This document shows, piece by piece, positions 28,581 to 35,978 of a stretch of 47,127 bases of DNA (positions are counted from its first letter, which is position 1; every line of letters starts with the position of its first letter). The stretch covers positions 1 through 47,127 of the forward strand of contig NZ_MLCL01000068.1 of the NCBI RefSeq assembly GCF_001942625.1, given 5' to 3'. Under the pieces are notes generated by a model, which saw only the letters and a list, made by a program, of their open reading frames with translations, did no database searches and was not told the origin of the DNA. This DNA comes from Mycobacterium syngnathidarum (GTDB lineage Bacteria; Actinomycetota; Actinomycetes; Mycobacteriales; Mycobacteriaceae). The position numbers were made by a program, and so were the translations under genes.

Positions 28581-29228
28581 ATGGGCTTTTTCGAGTTTGT
28601 CCGGGACCGTTGGTCGATCCTGTCCTTCCTCGCGTATCAGCACATGAGCCTGGTGGTGCAAACCCTGCTCCTCGCCACCGTCGCCGCACTGCTGGTCGGA
28701 GTGCTGATCTACCGCTCTCCGTGGGGTAGTGCGCTCGGGAACGTGCTGACGTCGGTGGGCCTGACAATCCCGTCGTACGCATTGCTCGGTGTGCTGGTCG
28801 GCATCGTGGGCATCGGGGTGCTGCCGTCGGTGATCATGCTGGTGTTCTTCGGATTCCTGCCGATCCTCCGCAATGTTCTGGTCGGATTGACCGGGGTGGA
28901 TCGCACCCTCGTCGAGTCCGCCCGCGGGATGGGAATGGGCCGCCTGTCCACACTGGTCCGTCTCGAGCTGCCCCTGGCGTGGCCGGTCATCATGACCGGC
29001 GTGCGCGTATCAGCGCAGATGCTGATGGGCATCGCCGCCATCGCGGCCTATGCGCTCGGGCCCGGACTCGGCGGCTACATCTTCTCCGGTATCTCCCGCA
29101 CCGGGGGCGCCAATGCGACCAACTCGATCGTGGCCGGCACCGTCGGCATCCTGATCCTGGCAATCGTTTTGGACACCGTGCTCAACGTCATCACCCGCCT
29201 GACCACACCGAGGGGGATCCGTGTCTGA
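28581..29228 (+). CDS. Osmoprotectant ABC transporter permease (first)
   Basis: 215-residue permease of the glycine betaine/carnitine/choline uptake family (ProW/OpuCB type). Five or six membrane helices. The EAA-like coupling loop reads VDRTLVESARGMGMGRLSTLVRLELPLAWPVIMTGVR (in parts, about 112-148). First gene of a four-gene operon with the ATPase, a second permease and the binding lipoprotein; overlaps the ATPase gene by 8 bp. M. tuberculosis has a related proXVWZ set. The 155 bp upstream contain a possible -10 (TAGGCT, 28512-28517) but nothing clear beyond that. Confidence 0.88.
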   Translation: MGFFEFVRDRWSILSFLAYQHMSLVVQTLLLATVAALLVGVLIYRSPWGSALGNVLTSVGLTIPSYALLGVLVGIVGIGVLPSVIMLVFFGFLPILRNVLVGLTGVDRTLVESARGMGMGRLSTLVRLELPLAWPVIMTGVRVSAQMLMGIAAIAAYALGPGLGGYIFSGISRTGGANATNSIVAGTVGILILAIVLDTVLNVITRLTTPRGIRV

Positions 29229-30417
29229 CCCGGCGACCGACGTTTCCGAATCCGGCGACGCCTCCGAGATCAGTGGCGTGCGCATTCTGCTCGACGGGGT
29301 CACCAAACGCTACGACGCCAAAAGCGCTCCGGCAGTGGACAACATCACGATGGAGTTCCCGGCCGGGGAGATCGTGATGCTCGTCGGTCCGTCAGGTTGT
29401 GGCAAGACCACGACGATGAAGATGATCAACCGGCTGATCGAACCGACCAGCGGGCGCATCCTGATCGGCGACGACGATGTCACCCATCACAACCCCGACC
29501 AACTCCGCCGCCATATCGGCTACGTCATCCAAGGGGCCGGCCTGTTCCCCCATTTCACGGTCGGGGACAACATCGCGATCGTCCCGCGGCTGCTGAAGTG
29601 GGACAAGGAGCAGATATCGGCGCGGGTGGACGAACTGCTCGATCTGGTGAACCTCGACCCGGCGCAGTATCGCGACCGCTATCCGCGCGAGCTCTCCGGC
29701 GGTCAGCAGCAACGCGTCGGGGTGGCTCGGGCTCTGGCCGCCGACCCGCCGGTGTTGCTGATGGACGAGCCGTTCGGCGCCGTCGACCCGATAACCCGCC
29801 AGCGCCTGCAGGACGAGCTGCTGCGCCTGCAGGATGAGCTGCGCAAGACGATCGTGTTCGTCACCCACGACTTCGACGAGGCGGTCAAACTCGGCGACAA
29901 GATCGCGATCCTGCGGCAGGGTTCCGAGATCGTTCAATACGACACCCCCGAACACATCTTGGCCAATCCGGCCAACGACTTCGTCCGCGGCTTCGTCGGG
30001 CACGGCGCCGCACTCAAACAGCTGACTCTGACCAGGGTCCGTGACGTCGATTTGCACGAGGCCGCCGTCGCCCATGTCGGCGGAGATCCTGCCGCGGCGG
30101 TCCGCGCCGCACAGGCCATCGAGCGTGAACACGTCATCGTGCTCGACGGGCAGGACCGGCCGCTGCGTTGGATGTCGCTGACCGAGCTCGACGACCCACG
30201 CTCCCTGCAGCAGGTCACCCGCGATGAGGATCTCGAAAAGGTCAGCCTGGCTTCGACACTCAACGATGCTTTGGATGTCATGCTGACCTCCTCGCACGGC
30301 GTGGTGGTGGTGACGGGTCGGCGCAACGTCTACCGGGGCGTGATCCGGGTGGAGACGATCATGGATGCGATGGCCGAGGTGCGCAGTGCCGCCCAGTCCG
30401 CGGAGCCGACCTCATGA
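29221..30417 (+). CDS. proV: Osmoprotectant ABC transporter ATPase with CBS domains
   Basis: 398 residues. ATP-binding domain with Walker A GPSGCGKTTTMK, Q-loop VIQGAGLFPH, signature LSGGQQQRVGVARALA, Walker B VLLMDEPFGAVDP and the His switch FVTHDFDEA. The C-terminal 140 residues contain a CBS-domain pair (VGGDPAAAVRAAQAIE..., ASTLNDALDVMLTSSHGVVVVTG), the part that senses ionic strength in OpuA-type systems. GTG start inside the upstream permease gene, 8-bp overlap. Drives uptake of compatible solutes under osmotic stress. Confidence 0.92.
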   Translation: MSDPATDVSESGDASEISGVRILLDGVTKRYDAKSAPAVDNITMEFPAGEIVMLVGPSGCGKTTTMKMINRLIEPTSGRILIGDDDVTHHNPDQLRRHIGYVIQGAGLFPHFTVGDNIAIVPRLLKWDKEQISARVDELLDLVNLDPAQYRDRYPRELSGGQQQRVGVARALAADPPVLLMDEPFGAVDPITRQRLQDELLRLQDELRKTIVFVTHDFDEAVKLGDKIAILRQGSEIVQYDTPEHILANPANDFVRGFVGHGAALKQLTLTRVRDVDLHEAAVAHVGGDPAAAVRAAQAIEREHVIVLDGQDRPLRWMSLTELDDPRSLQQVTRDEDLEKVSLASTLNDALDVMLTSSHGVVVVTGRRNVYRGVIRVETIMDAMAEVRSAAQSAEPTS

Positions 30418-31193
30418 CCGCCACCGCGCCGCAGACCGAGGCCTCGGCCCTACCGGCCGAGCCGACGTCGCGGCTGGGCCTGGGACGGTGGCTGGTGCAA
30501 CCACTGGTCTGCGTTGTGGCCGTGCTGGGTTCGCTCGCCTACGTCAACATCGCCCATGTCTCGGAATCCGAACAGCGGTCCCTCGGGGTCGGCAACCTGT
30601 TGACGCTGTTGCGTCAACACATGGCGATCAGCCTGGCCGCCACGGTCCTGACCTGCCTGGTGGCAATCCCGCTCGGGATCGCGCTGACCCGCGGGCCGAT
30701 GCGGCGCTATTCGGCGCCGATCATCACCGTGGCCGGCTTCGGACAGGCTGCACCCGCGATCGGGTTGATCGCCCTCGGAGCGGTGTTGTTCGGGATCGGC
30801 AGCATGGGTGCCGTTGTGGCGCTGACGGTTTACGGTGCGCTGCCGATCGTCGCCAACACCGTCATCGGCCTCGACGGTGTCGACCGGCGGGTGATCGAGG
30901 CGGCCCGCGGCATGGGGATGTCGGCGTTCGCCACGCTCGTCAAGGTGGAGTTGCCGCTGGCGCTGCGGGTGATCGTCGCCGGGGTGCGCACCGCGCTGGT
31001 GCTCATCGTCGGTACGGCGGCCCTGGCCTCGTTCACCGGAGGTGGCGGGCTGGGCCAGCTCATCACCACCGGCATCAAGCTGCAACAGACCGTCACCCTG
31101 GTGGTGGGCGCCATCCTGGTTGCCGCACTGGCGCTGTTCATCGACTGGCTCGCGCGCGTTGTCGAGATGGTCGCGGCGCCGAAGGGACTCTGA
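30414..31193 (+). CDS. Osmoprotectant ABC transporter permease (second)
   Basis: 259 residues, paralogous to the first permease but with a longer N-terminus containing one more helix (about 29-48). Coupling loop VDRRVIEAARGMGMSAFATLVKVELPLALRVIVAGVR, almost the same as in its partner, implying the two form a heterodimeric channel. Starts in ATGA overlap with the ATPase stop. Confidence 0.88.
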   Translation: MTATAPQTEASALPAEPTSRLGLGRWLVQPLVCVVAVLGSLAYVNIAHVSESEQRSLGVGNLLTLLRQHMAISLAATVLTCLVAIPLGIALTRGPMRRYSAPIITVAGFGQAAPAIGLIALGAVLFGIGSMGAVVALTVYGALPIVANTVIGLDGVDRRVIEAARGMGMSAFATLVKVELPLALRVIVAGVRTALVLIVGTAALASFTGGGGLGQLITTGIKLQQTVTLVVGAILVAALALFIDWLARVVEMVAAPKGL

Positions 31194-32149
31194 TGCATCG
31201 CAGCCTACGGCTCGTCGCGCTGGCCCTGGTGGTTCTGCTGGCGGCCGGGTGCGGGCTGCGGTCGGCCAGTGGTGCGGTGCTCAAGGCGAAACCGGGAACC
31301 ATCCAGCATTACGACTCACTGGAGGGTGTGCCGATCACGGTGGCCGCCAAGGATTTCACCGAGCAGCTGATCCTCGGCAACATGCTGTCGATCATCCTCA
31401 ACGCCGTCGGCGCCGACGTCACCAACATGACCAACACACCGGGCAGTTTCGGGGTACGCCAGGCCATGCTGGACGGGACCGCGAACATCTCACCCGAATA
31501 CACCGGCACCGGCTGGATCAATTACATGGGCAACGAGGAGCCGATCAAGGACCCCGTCGCCCAGTGGCAGGCTGTCGACGAAGCCGACCAGGCCAACGAC
31601 TTGAGCTGGCTGCCGCCGGCACCGATGAACAACACCTATGCCTTCGCGATCCGCGAGTCCGAGGCCCAGCGACTCGGAGTGACCAAACTGTCCGACCTCA
31701 CCGGGCTCCCCCGGCAGGCGCTGACGTTCTGCGTGGAGAGCGAATTCGCCAACCGCAACGACGGATTCGTGCCGATGCTGAGGACCTACGGGCTGACCCG
31801 GGCCAAGCTTGGCCGGGTGATCCACCTGGACACCGGTGTCATCTACACCGCAACCGCCAACGGTGATTGCAACTTCGGCGAGGTGTTCACCACCGATGGC
31901 CGTATCCCGACCCTGAACCTGCGGGTCCTCGAGGACGACAAGCAGTTCTTCCCGCTGTACAACCTCACCGAGGTGATCGACACCGCCCTGCTCGACGCCC
32001 ATCCCGAACTCGCCGAAATCTTCGCGCAGCTCAATCCGCGACTCACCAACGAGACCATGATGACACTGAATGCGAAGGTCGACAGTGACGGCGAGGACCC
32101 GGCCATCGTGGCGCGGGACTGGCTGATCTCGGAAGGGCTGCTGACCTAG
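31193..32149 (+). CDS. proX: Osmoprotectant-binding lipoprotein
   Basis: 318 residues. Signal peptide with lipobox LLAAGC (Cys20 becomes the lipidated N-terminus). The mature part is an OpuAC-type solute-binding protein: ITVAAKDFTEQLILGNMLSIIL, TANISPEYTGTGWINYM, and the C-terminal LYNLTEVIDTALLDAHPELAEIFAQLNPRLTNETMM. Held on the outer face of the membrane, it delivers glycine betaine, choline or a relative to the permease pair. The ATG overlaps the permease stop by one base (TGATG). Confidence 0.9.
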   Translation: MHRSLRLVALALVVLLAAGCGLRSASGAVLKAKPGTIQHYDSLEGVPITVAAKDFTEQLILGNMLSIILNAVGADVTNMTNTPGSFGVRQAMLDGTANISPEYTGTGWINYMGNEEPIKDPVAQWQAVDEADQANDLSWLPPAPMNNTYAFAIRESEAQRLGVTKLSDLTGLPRQALTFCVESEFANRNDGFVPMLRTYGLTRAKLGRVIHLDTGVIYTATANGDCNFGEVFTTDGRIPTLNLRVLEDDKQFFPLYNLTEVIDTALLDAHPELAEIFAQLNPRLTNETMMTLNAKVDSDGEDPAIVARDWLISEGLLT

Positions 32150-32237
32150 CCCGATTTCTCCGACCGCCGTACACCGGGCCGCAGATTGGCTAGCCTGACG
32201 AACTACCTCCCGGCAGCAACATCGAAGGCGGAAAGCT

Positions 32238-33302
32238 ATGGCATATCGGGTAATTCAGTGGGGTACGGGCGCAGTCGGGGTCGAGACGCTGGCGGCGATC
32301 CTGGACGACCGTCCCGACCTGGACCTGGTCGGGGTCCGCGTGTACTCGGACGCCAAAAACGGTGTCGACGTCGGCGAGCTGCTGGGCCGGGAACCGGTCG
32401 GCCTCCGCGCTACCACCGACGTAACGGCCATCCTGGACCTGGCAGCCGACTGCGTCGTCTACACCCCGCGGACCACTGATCTGGACGACGTGTGCGCCCT
32501 GTTGGCCGGCGGCAAGAACGTGGTGACGACGGCCTTCCTGTTCCATCCGCAGCGGATGCCCGCGCCCGACCGAGATCGGCTGCAGGCGGCCTGCACGGCA
32601 GGCGGCACGACCGTGCACGGCAGCGGGATCAACCCGGGCAACCTGTCCGGCGCCCTGCCTCTGGTGCTGTCAGGGATGAGCCGCCGGATCGACAAGATCA
32701 CCCTGCAGGAGCGTGCCGACTGGTCGGACTACGACAGCACCCACATCACTTTCGACAACATGTCGTTCGGCCGCCCCGTGGACGAGATCGGCGTCGAGAC
32801 AACCGAGTTCCTGGCCTTCAACAACGAACTGTTCACCGAGCAGGTGTGGCTCCTGGCTGATGCCCTGGGTGCTGGTATCGACGGGGTCACCTCATCGGTG
32901 GAGGCCGTCGCCGCACGTCACGACCACCAGATCTTCGACAACCTGCTGGCTGCCGGAACCACCGCCGGGCAACGGTGGAACTGGGTGGGCGTACGCGACG
33001 GCGAACCGCTCATCGAGATCGAGACCTTATGGACGGTCGGCAACGAATACCCCGATCACTGGCCACGGCCCAAACACGGCTGGACACTGACCATCGAGGG
33101 TGACCCGTCCATGCAGACGCACTTCTTCACCCTGGCCAGTTTCACCCGCGAGGCCACGATGGCCCAGCATGTGCGGGCGGCCAACGTGGCCACGGCGATG
33201 CAGGTCCTCAACGCGGTACCCGAGGTGTGTGACGCCGAGCCCGGATTCGCCACACTCGCGACGCTGCCACTGATCCGCAGCCACAGCGGGTTTCGGCGCT
33301 GA
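32238..33302 (+). CDS. DapB-like NAD(P)-dependent oxidoreductase
   Basis: 354 residues. N-terminal Rossmann domain with YRVIQWGTGAVGVETLAAIL, then a C-terminal domain that resembles dihydrodipicolinate reductase and 2,4-diaminopentanoate dehydrogenase (VHGSGINPGNLSGALPLVLSG). Mycobacteria have many such proteins, mostly without known substrate. The ATG at 32238 has GGCGGAAAGC upstream. Stop codon directly abuts that of the convergent SDR (no intervening base). Confidence 0.8.
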   Translation: MAYRVIQWGTGAVGVETLAAILDDRPDLDLVGVRVYSDAKNGVDVGELLGREPVGLRATTDVTAILDLAADCVVYTPRTTDLDDVCALLAGGKNVVTTAFLFHPQRMPAPDRDRLQAACTAGGTTVHGSGINPGNLSGALPLVLSGMSRRIDKITLQERADWSDYDSTHITFDNMSFGRPVDEIGVETTEFLAFNNELFTEQVWLLADALGAGIDGVTSSVEAVAARHDHQIFDNLLAAGTTAGQRWNWVGVRDGEPLIEIETLWTVGNEYPDHWPRPKHGWTLTIEGDPSMQTHFFTLASFTREATMAQHVRAANVATAMQVLNAVPEVCDAEPGFATLATLPLIRSHSGFRR

Positions 33303-34103
33303 TTATCGGACGATGGCCGAGCTCGGCTCCCTCGGCGCGCCCAGCATGTCCCGGTGCGACGGCGGCACGCGTCCGCCTTCGTCGGTCAGGCCGTAGCGGG
33401 TTGCGAGCTCGGCGCCGATCACGGTGTGCCCGGACATTTGGGCCAGCTCCGGATCCCGGTACAACGCGTCGATCAGATATCCGGTGAACTCCGGGGTCTC
33501 GGCGTGCTCGGCGGTCTTGGCCAGTGCATCCGGGTGGCCGGTGAACGCGGCCTTGAGCTTCTCGGTCAGCAGGATGCCCATCCAGATCGACACCGTCGAC
33601 ACGCCGGTGTCGGCGAAGTCGACCGCCATGTCTGCGGCCAGTTTGTCCACCCCGGCCTTCTGCGCCCCGTAAGCGGGACCGTGCATATAGCAGACCGATC
33701 CGGGCGACGAGGTGAACACGATCATGCCCTTGTCCGCCGCGAGCAGCAGCGGCGCGGCATGCCAGGACGCCACATAGGCCGAGCGCAATCCGACGTCGAG
33801 CACATCAGCCAGCTCGATCGGCTTCTCCCAGAACGGTTTCGGGTTGACCAGGTCGTCGTGGACGGCGGCCGCGTTGTTGACCAGGAGGTCCAGCCGGCCC
33901 TCCTGCTCGCCGATCCGCTGGAACAACGCACCCACTGCCGCGTCGTCGGCGTGGTCGACCTGAACGGCGATGCCACCCTCCCCCGGATCGGTCACCGTCC
34001 GTCCGGTGACATACACCCGCCAACCCGAGGCGAGCAGGGCTGCGGCGATGCCGCGGCCCGCGCCGCGACTCGCCCCGGTGACCACAGCGATCGGGGTATC
34101 CAT
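33303..34103 (-). CDS. Short-chain dehydrogenase/reductase
   Basis: 266 residues, classical SDR. Cofactor site VVTGASRGAGRGIAAALL, NNAA motif at about 77-80, and the catalytic Tyr and Lys in GPAYGAQKAGVDKLAADMA. The ending is longer than usual (SGHTVIGAELATRYGLTDEGG). Start at the ATG 34103; a TTG three codons upstream is possible. Substrate unknown. The DUF302 gene lies 18 bp upstream on the same strand, so they may be cotranscribed. Confidence 0.85.
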   Translation of the reverse strand: MDTPIAVVTGASRGAGRGIAAALLASGWRVYVTGRTVTDPGEGGIAVQVDHADDAAVGALFQRIGEQEGRLDLLVNNAAAVHDDLVNPKPFWEKPIELADVLDVGLRSAYVASWHAAPLLLAADKGMIVFTSSPGSVCYMHGPAYGAQKAGVDKLAADMAVDFADTGVSTVSIWMGILLTEKLKAAFTGHPDALAKTAEHAETPEFTGYLIDALYRDPELAQMSGHTVIGAELATRYGLTDEGGRVPPSHRDMLGAPREPSSAIVR

Positions 34104-34121
34104 GGGTATCAACTTACGGAC

Positions 34122-34523
34122 CTAGAGGCTGTCGAGCGCCGCCTGTAGCCGCCGGCCGACCTCGGCGGCGATGTCGACCAACTTCGGCTCATCGGTGACC
34201 TCGGCCATCAGGTTCGGATTCATCGCCTCGACGACCACGGCATCATCCCCCGGAGCGGTGCGCAGCACCACATTGCACGGCAACAGCACACCGATCTGCC
34301 GGTAGGCACTGAGGGCCTGCTGGGCGAACTGGGGGTTGCAGGCACCGAGGATCAGATAGTCACCCAACCGATCACCGGCGTCGCCACCCAACTTGGCGTT
34401 CAGCGTCGCCCGGATGTCGATCTCCGTCAGAACACCGAATCCTTGCTGGGCCAGCGCGTCTCGAGTGCGGGCAACGGCCTCCTCGAACGGGCCCGTCGTC
34501 GTGGTCACCAAAGCGATTTCCAT
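34122..34523 (-). CDS. DUF302 protein
   Basis: 133 residues. Family signatures are TGPFEEAVARTRDALAQQGFGVLTEIDIRATL, LGACNPQFAQQAL and LPCNVVLRTAPGDDAVVVEAMNP. DUF302 proteins often sit next to sulfur, copper or redox stress genes; the biochemical role is unknown. Start at 34523 with AAAGAGG 8 nt upstream; the frame reaching 34568 lacks support. Divergent from the thioredoxin gene across a CsoR/CstR-like operator. Confidence 0.85.
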   Translation of the reverse strand: MEIALVTTTTGPFEEAVARTRDALAQQGFGVLTEIDIRATLNAKLGGDAGDRLGDYLILGACNPQFAQQALSAYRQIGVLLPCNVVLRTAPGDDAVVVEAMNPNLMAEVTDEPKLVDIAAEVGRRLQAALDSL

Positions 34524-34631
34524 GTTGTGGCCTCTTTCGCCGCGTCGTCGCACGCCCGTCAAGGACACGTTTCTTCTGCCACGCTACCGCCCAGAGACCC
34601 CCTGGAAGTGGGAACCATCCGATTGGAATAT

Positions 34632-34647
34632 ATACCCCCAGGGGTAT
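34632..34647 (+). promoter_or_regulatory. CsoR/CstR-like operator
   Basis: ATACCCC-CA-GGGGTAT, a perfect 7-bp inverted repeat with a 2-nt spacer, in the 163-bp space between the DUF302 and thioredoxin genes. Its end overlaps TATGTT (34645-34650), a plausible -10 for the thioredoxin gene, with TTGGAA (34623-34628) as -35 at 16 nt. Pattern and position are typical of CsoR-family repressors, which sense copper (CsoR, RicR) or persulfides (CstR). No regulator gene of this family is in the window. Confidence 0.65.
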
Positions 34648-34686
34648 GTTGACTTGATTCGAACGAACTGATCCAAGGAGTACCCA

Positions 34687-35070
34687 ATGACCATCCGCAA
34701 CCTCGGCTACGCCGACTTCGAATCCACGATCCGCACCAACGACATCGTGCTCGTCGACTTCTGGGCTTCCTGGTGCGGCCCGTGCCGGGCTTTCGCTCCG
34801 ACCTTCGAGCGGTCGGCCACCAACCATCCCGAGATTGTTCACGCCAAGGTCGACACCGAGCAGGAGAGTGAGCTTGCCGCCCTGATGGGCATCCGATCCA
34901 TCCCCACCATCGCGGCCTTCCGCGAAGGAGTCCTGGTGTTCAGCCAACCAGGGGCGCTGCCACCGGTAGCACTGGAGAATCTCATCTCCCAGATCGCAGA
35001 CCTCGACATGGACCAGGTCCGTGCGAAAATCGCGGCCCGCAAAGCCACGAGTTCCACCACCACGAGCTGA
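34687..35070 (+). CDS. Thioredoxin
   Basis: 127 residues with one thioredoxin fold. Active site WCGPC (Cys30, Cys33) in VLVDFWASWCGPCRAFAP, and the cis-Pro segment IRSIPTIAAFREG. A Ser/Thr-rich tail of about 12 residues (AARKATSSTTTS) extends past the fold. ATG at 34687 with AAGGAG upstream. Reduces disulfides or persulfides in the cytosol; the operator upstream suggests stress-inducible rather than housekeeping use (inference). Confidence 0.92.
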   Translation: MTIRNLGYADFESTIRTNDIVLVDFWASWCGPCRAFAPTFERSATNHPEIVHAKVDTEQESELAALMGIRSIPTIAAFREGVLVFSQPGALPPVALENLISQIADLDMDQVRAKIAARKATSSTTTS

Positions 35071-35082
35071 AAGCGCACGCCG

Positions 35083-35229
35083 ATGTGTTATCCGGTGAAA
35101 TGCCCGAGCTGCGGCAAGACCACCTGGGACGGCTGCGGTCAGCACGCCGCCGAAGTCATGCGGTCGGTACCGGCGACCCGGCGCTGCACCTGCACCAACA
35201 CGCCGGCAGGTGACCGCGGCCCCGGCTGA
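35083..35229 (+). CDS. Small Cys-rich zinc-ribbon-like protein
   Basis: 48-residue open frame starting 12 bp after the thioredoxin stop. It contains three Cys groups: CYPVKCPSCGKTTWDGC (Cys2, Cys7, Cys10, Cys18), His21, and RRCTCTN near residues 34-39. CPxCG is a classical zinc-ribbon knuckle. I recall similar short proteins starting MCYPV in actinobacteria, without assigned function. Its spacing suggests cotranscription with the thioredoxin gene, so a metal or thiol role is plausible. No strong ribosome site (CTGAAAG upstream). Confidence 0.65.
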   Translation: MCYPVKCPSCGKTTWDGCGQHAAEVMRSVPATRRCTCTNTPAGDRGPG

Positions 35230-35252
35230 CGCCCTGGATGTAGGGAAGAATC

Positions 35253-35975
35253 GTGGCCGCGATGGCTGACGACGACTCCCCTGGCGCCAACCGGCGACCG
35301 CACATCCTGCGGCTCGTCGCGTTCGCGGCGTTCCTGTTCGGCCTGTTCTATCTGGTGGCCGTGGCCCGCGTCATCGATGTCGACAACATGCGGGCCCTGG
35401 TCGCCTCGGCCGGGCCGGCCGCTCCCCTGGCCTACATCGTGATGTCTGCTTGCCTCGGAGCGCTGTTCGTGCCCGGCCCGATCCTGGCCGCGGGCAGCGG
35501 TGTGTTGTTCGGTCCGGTACTGGGCACATTCGTGACCCTGGGCGCCACGGTCGGCACGGCGGTGGTGGCCAGCCTGATCGGCCGGCGCGCGGGCCGCGAC
35601 AGCGCCCGGGCCTTACTCGGGGCACAACGCGCGGATCGGCTGGATCACCAGATCGAGCGGGGCGGCTTGTGGGCGGTGGTCGGGCAGCGTTTCGTTCCCG
35701 GCGTGTCCGACGCGCTCGCCTCCTACGCCTTCGGCGCATTCGGCGTGCCGTTGTGGCAGATGGCAGCTGGGGCGTTCATCGGTTCGGTGCCGCGCGCGTT
35801 CGTCTACACCGCACTCGGCGCGTCGATCGGTGATCTGTCGGCCCCGTTGGCCTACACCGCGATCGGGGTGTGGTGCATCACGGCAGTCATCGGGGCGTTC
35901 GCCGCCCATCGCGGCTACCGGTCTTGGCGCAGTCACCACTCCGGGGCCGATCAGGCCCCGGAGCAGACGCCGTAG
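35253..35975 (+). CDS. TVP38/TMEM64 (DedA-like) membrane protein
   Basis: 240 residues, VTT-domain family. Helices at about 18-38, 52-75, 80-110, 150-175 and 185-215. Signature segments are FVPGPILAAGSGVLFGPVLGTFVTLGATVGTAVVASLIGRRAGRD and VVGQRFVPGVSDALASYAFGAFGVPLWQMAAGAFIGSVPRAFVYTALG. Relatives are lipid scramblases or transporters; the specific role is unknown. GTG at 35253 with GGGAAG upstream; the ATG three codons later is the alternative. Confidence 0.83.
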   Translation: MAAMADDDSPGANRRPHILRLVAFAAFLFGLFYLVAVARVIDVDNMRALVASAGPAAPLAYIVMSACLGALFVPGPILAAGSGVLFGPVLGTFVTLGATVGTAVVASLIGRRAGRDSARALLGAQRADRLDHQIERGGLWAVVGQRFVPGVSDALASYAFGAFGVPLWQMAAGAFIGSVPRAFVYTALGASIGDLSAPLAYTAIGVWCITAVIGAFAAHRGYRSWRSHHSGADQAPEQTP

Positions 35976-35978
35976 CCG

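Noticed and set aside
26848..28782. 644-residue reverse frame joining the PGPGW gene to upstream DNA
   Set aside because: Runs across two other genes; the ATG at 27279 with ATGA coupling gives the real gene.
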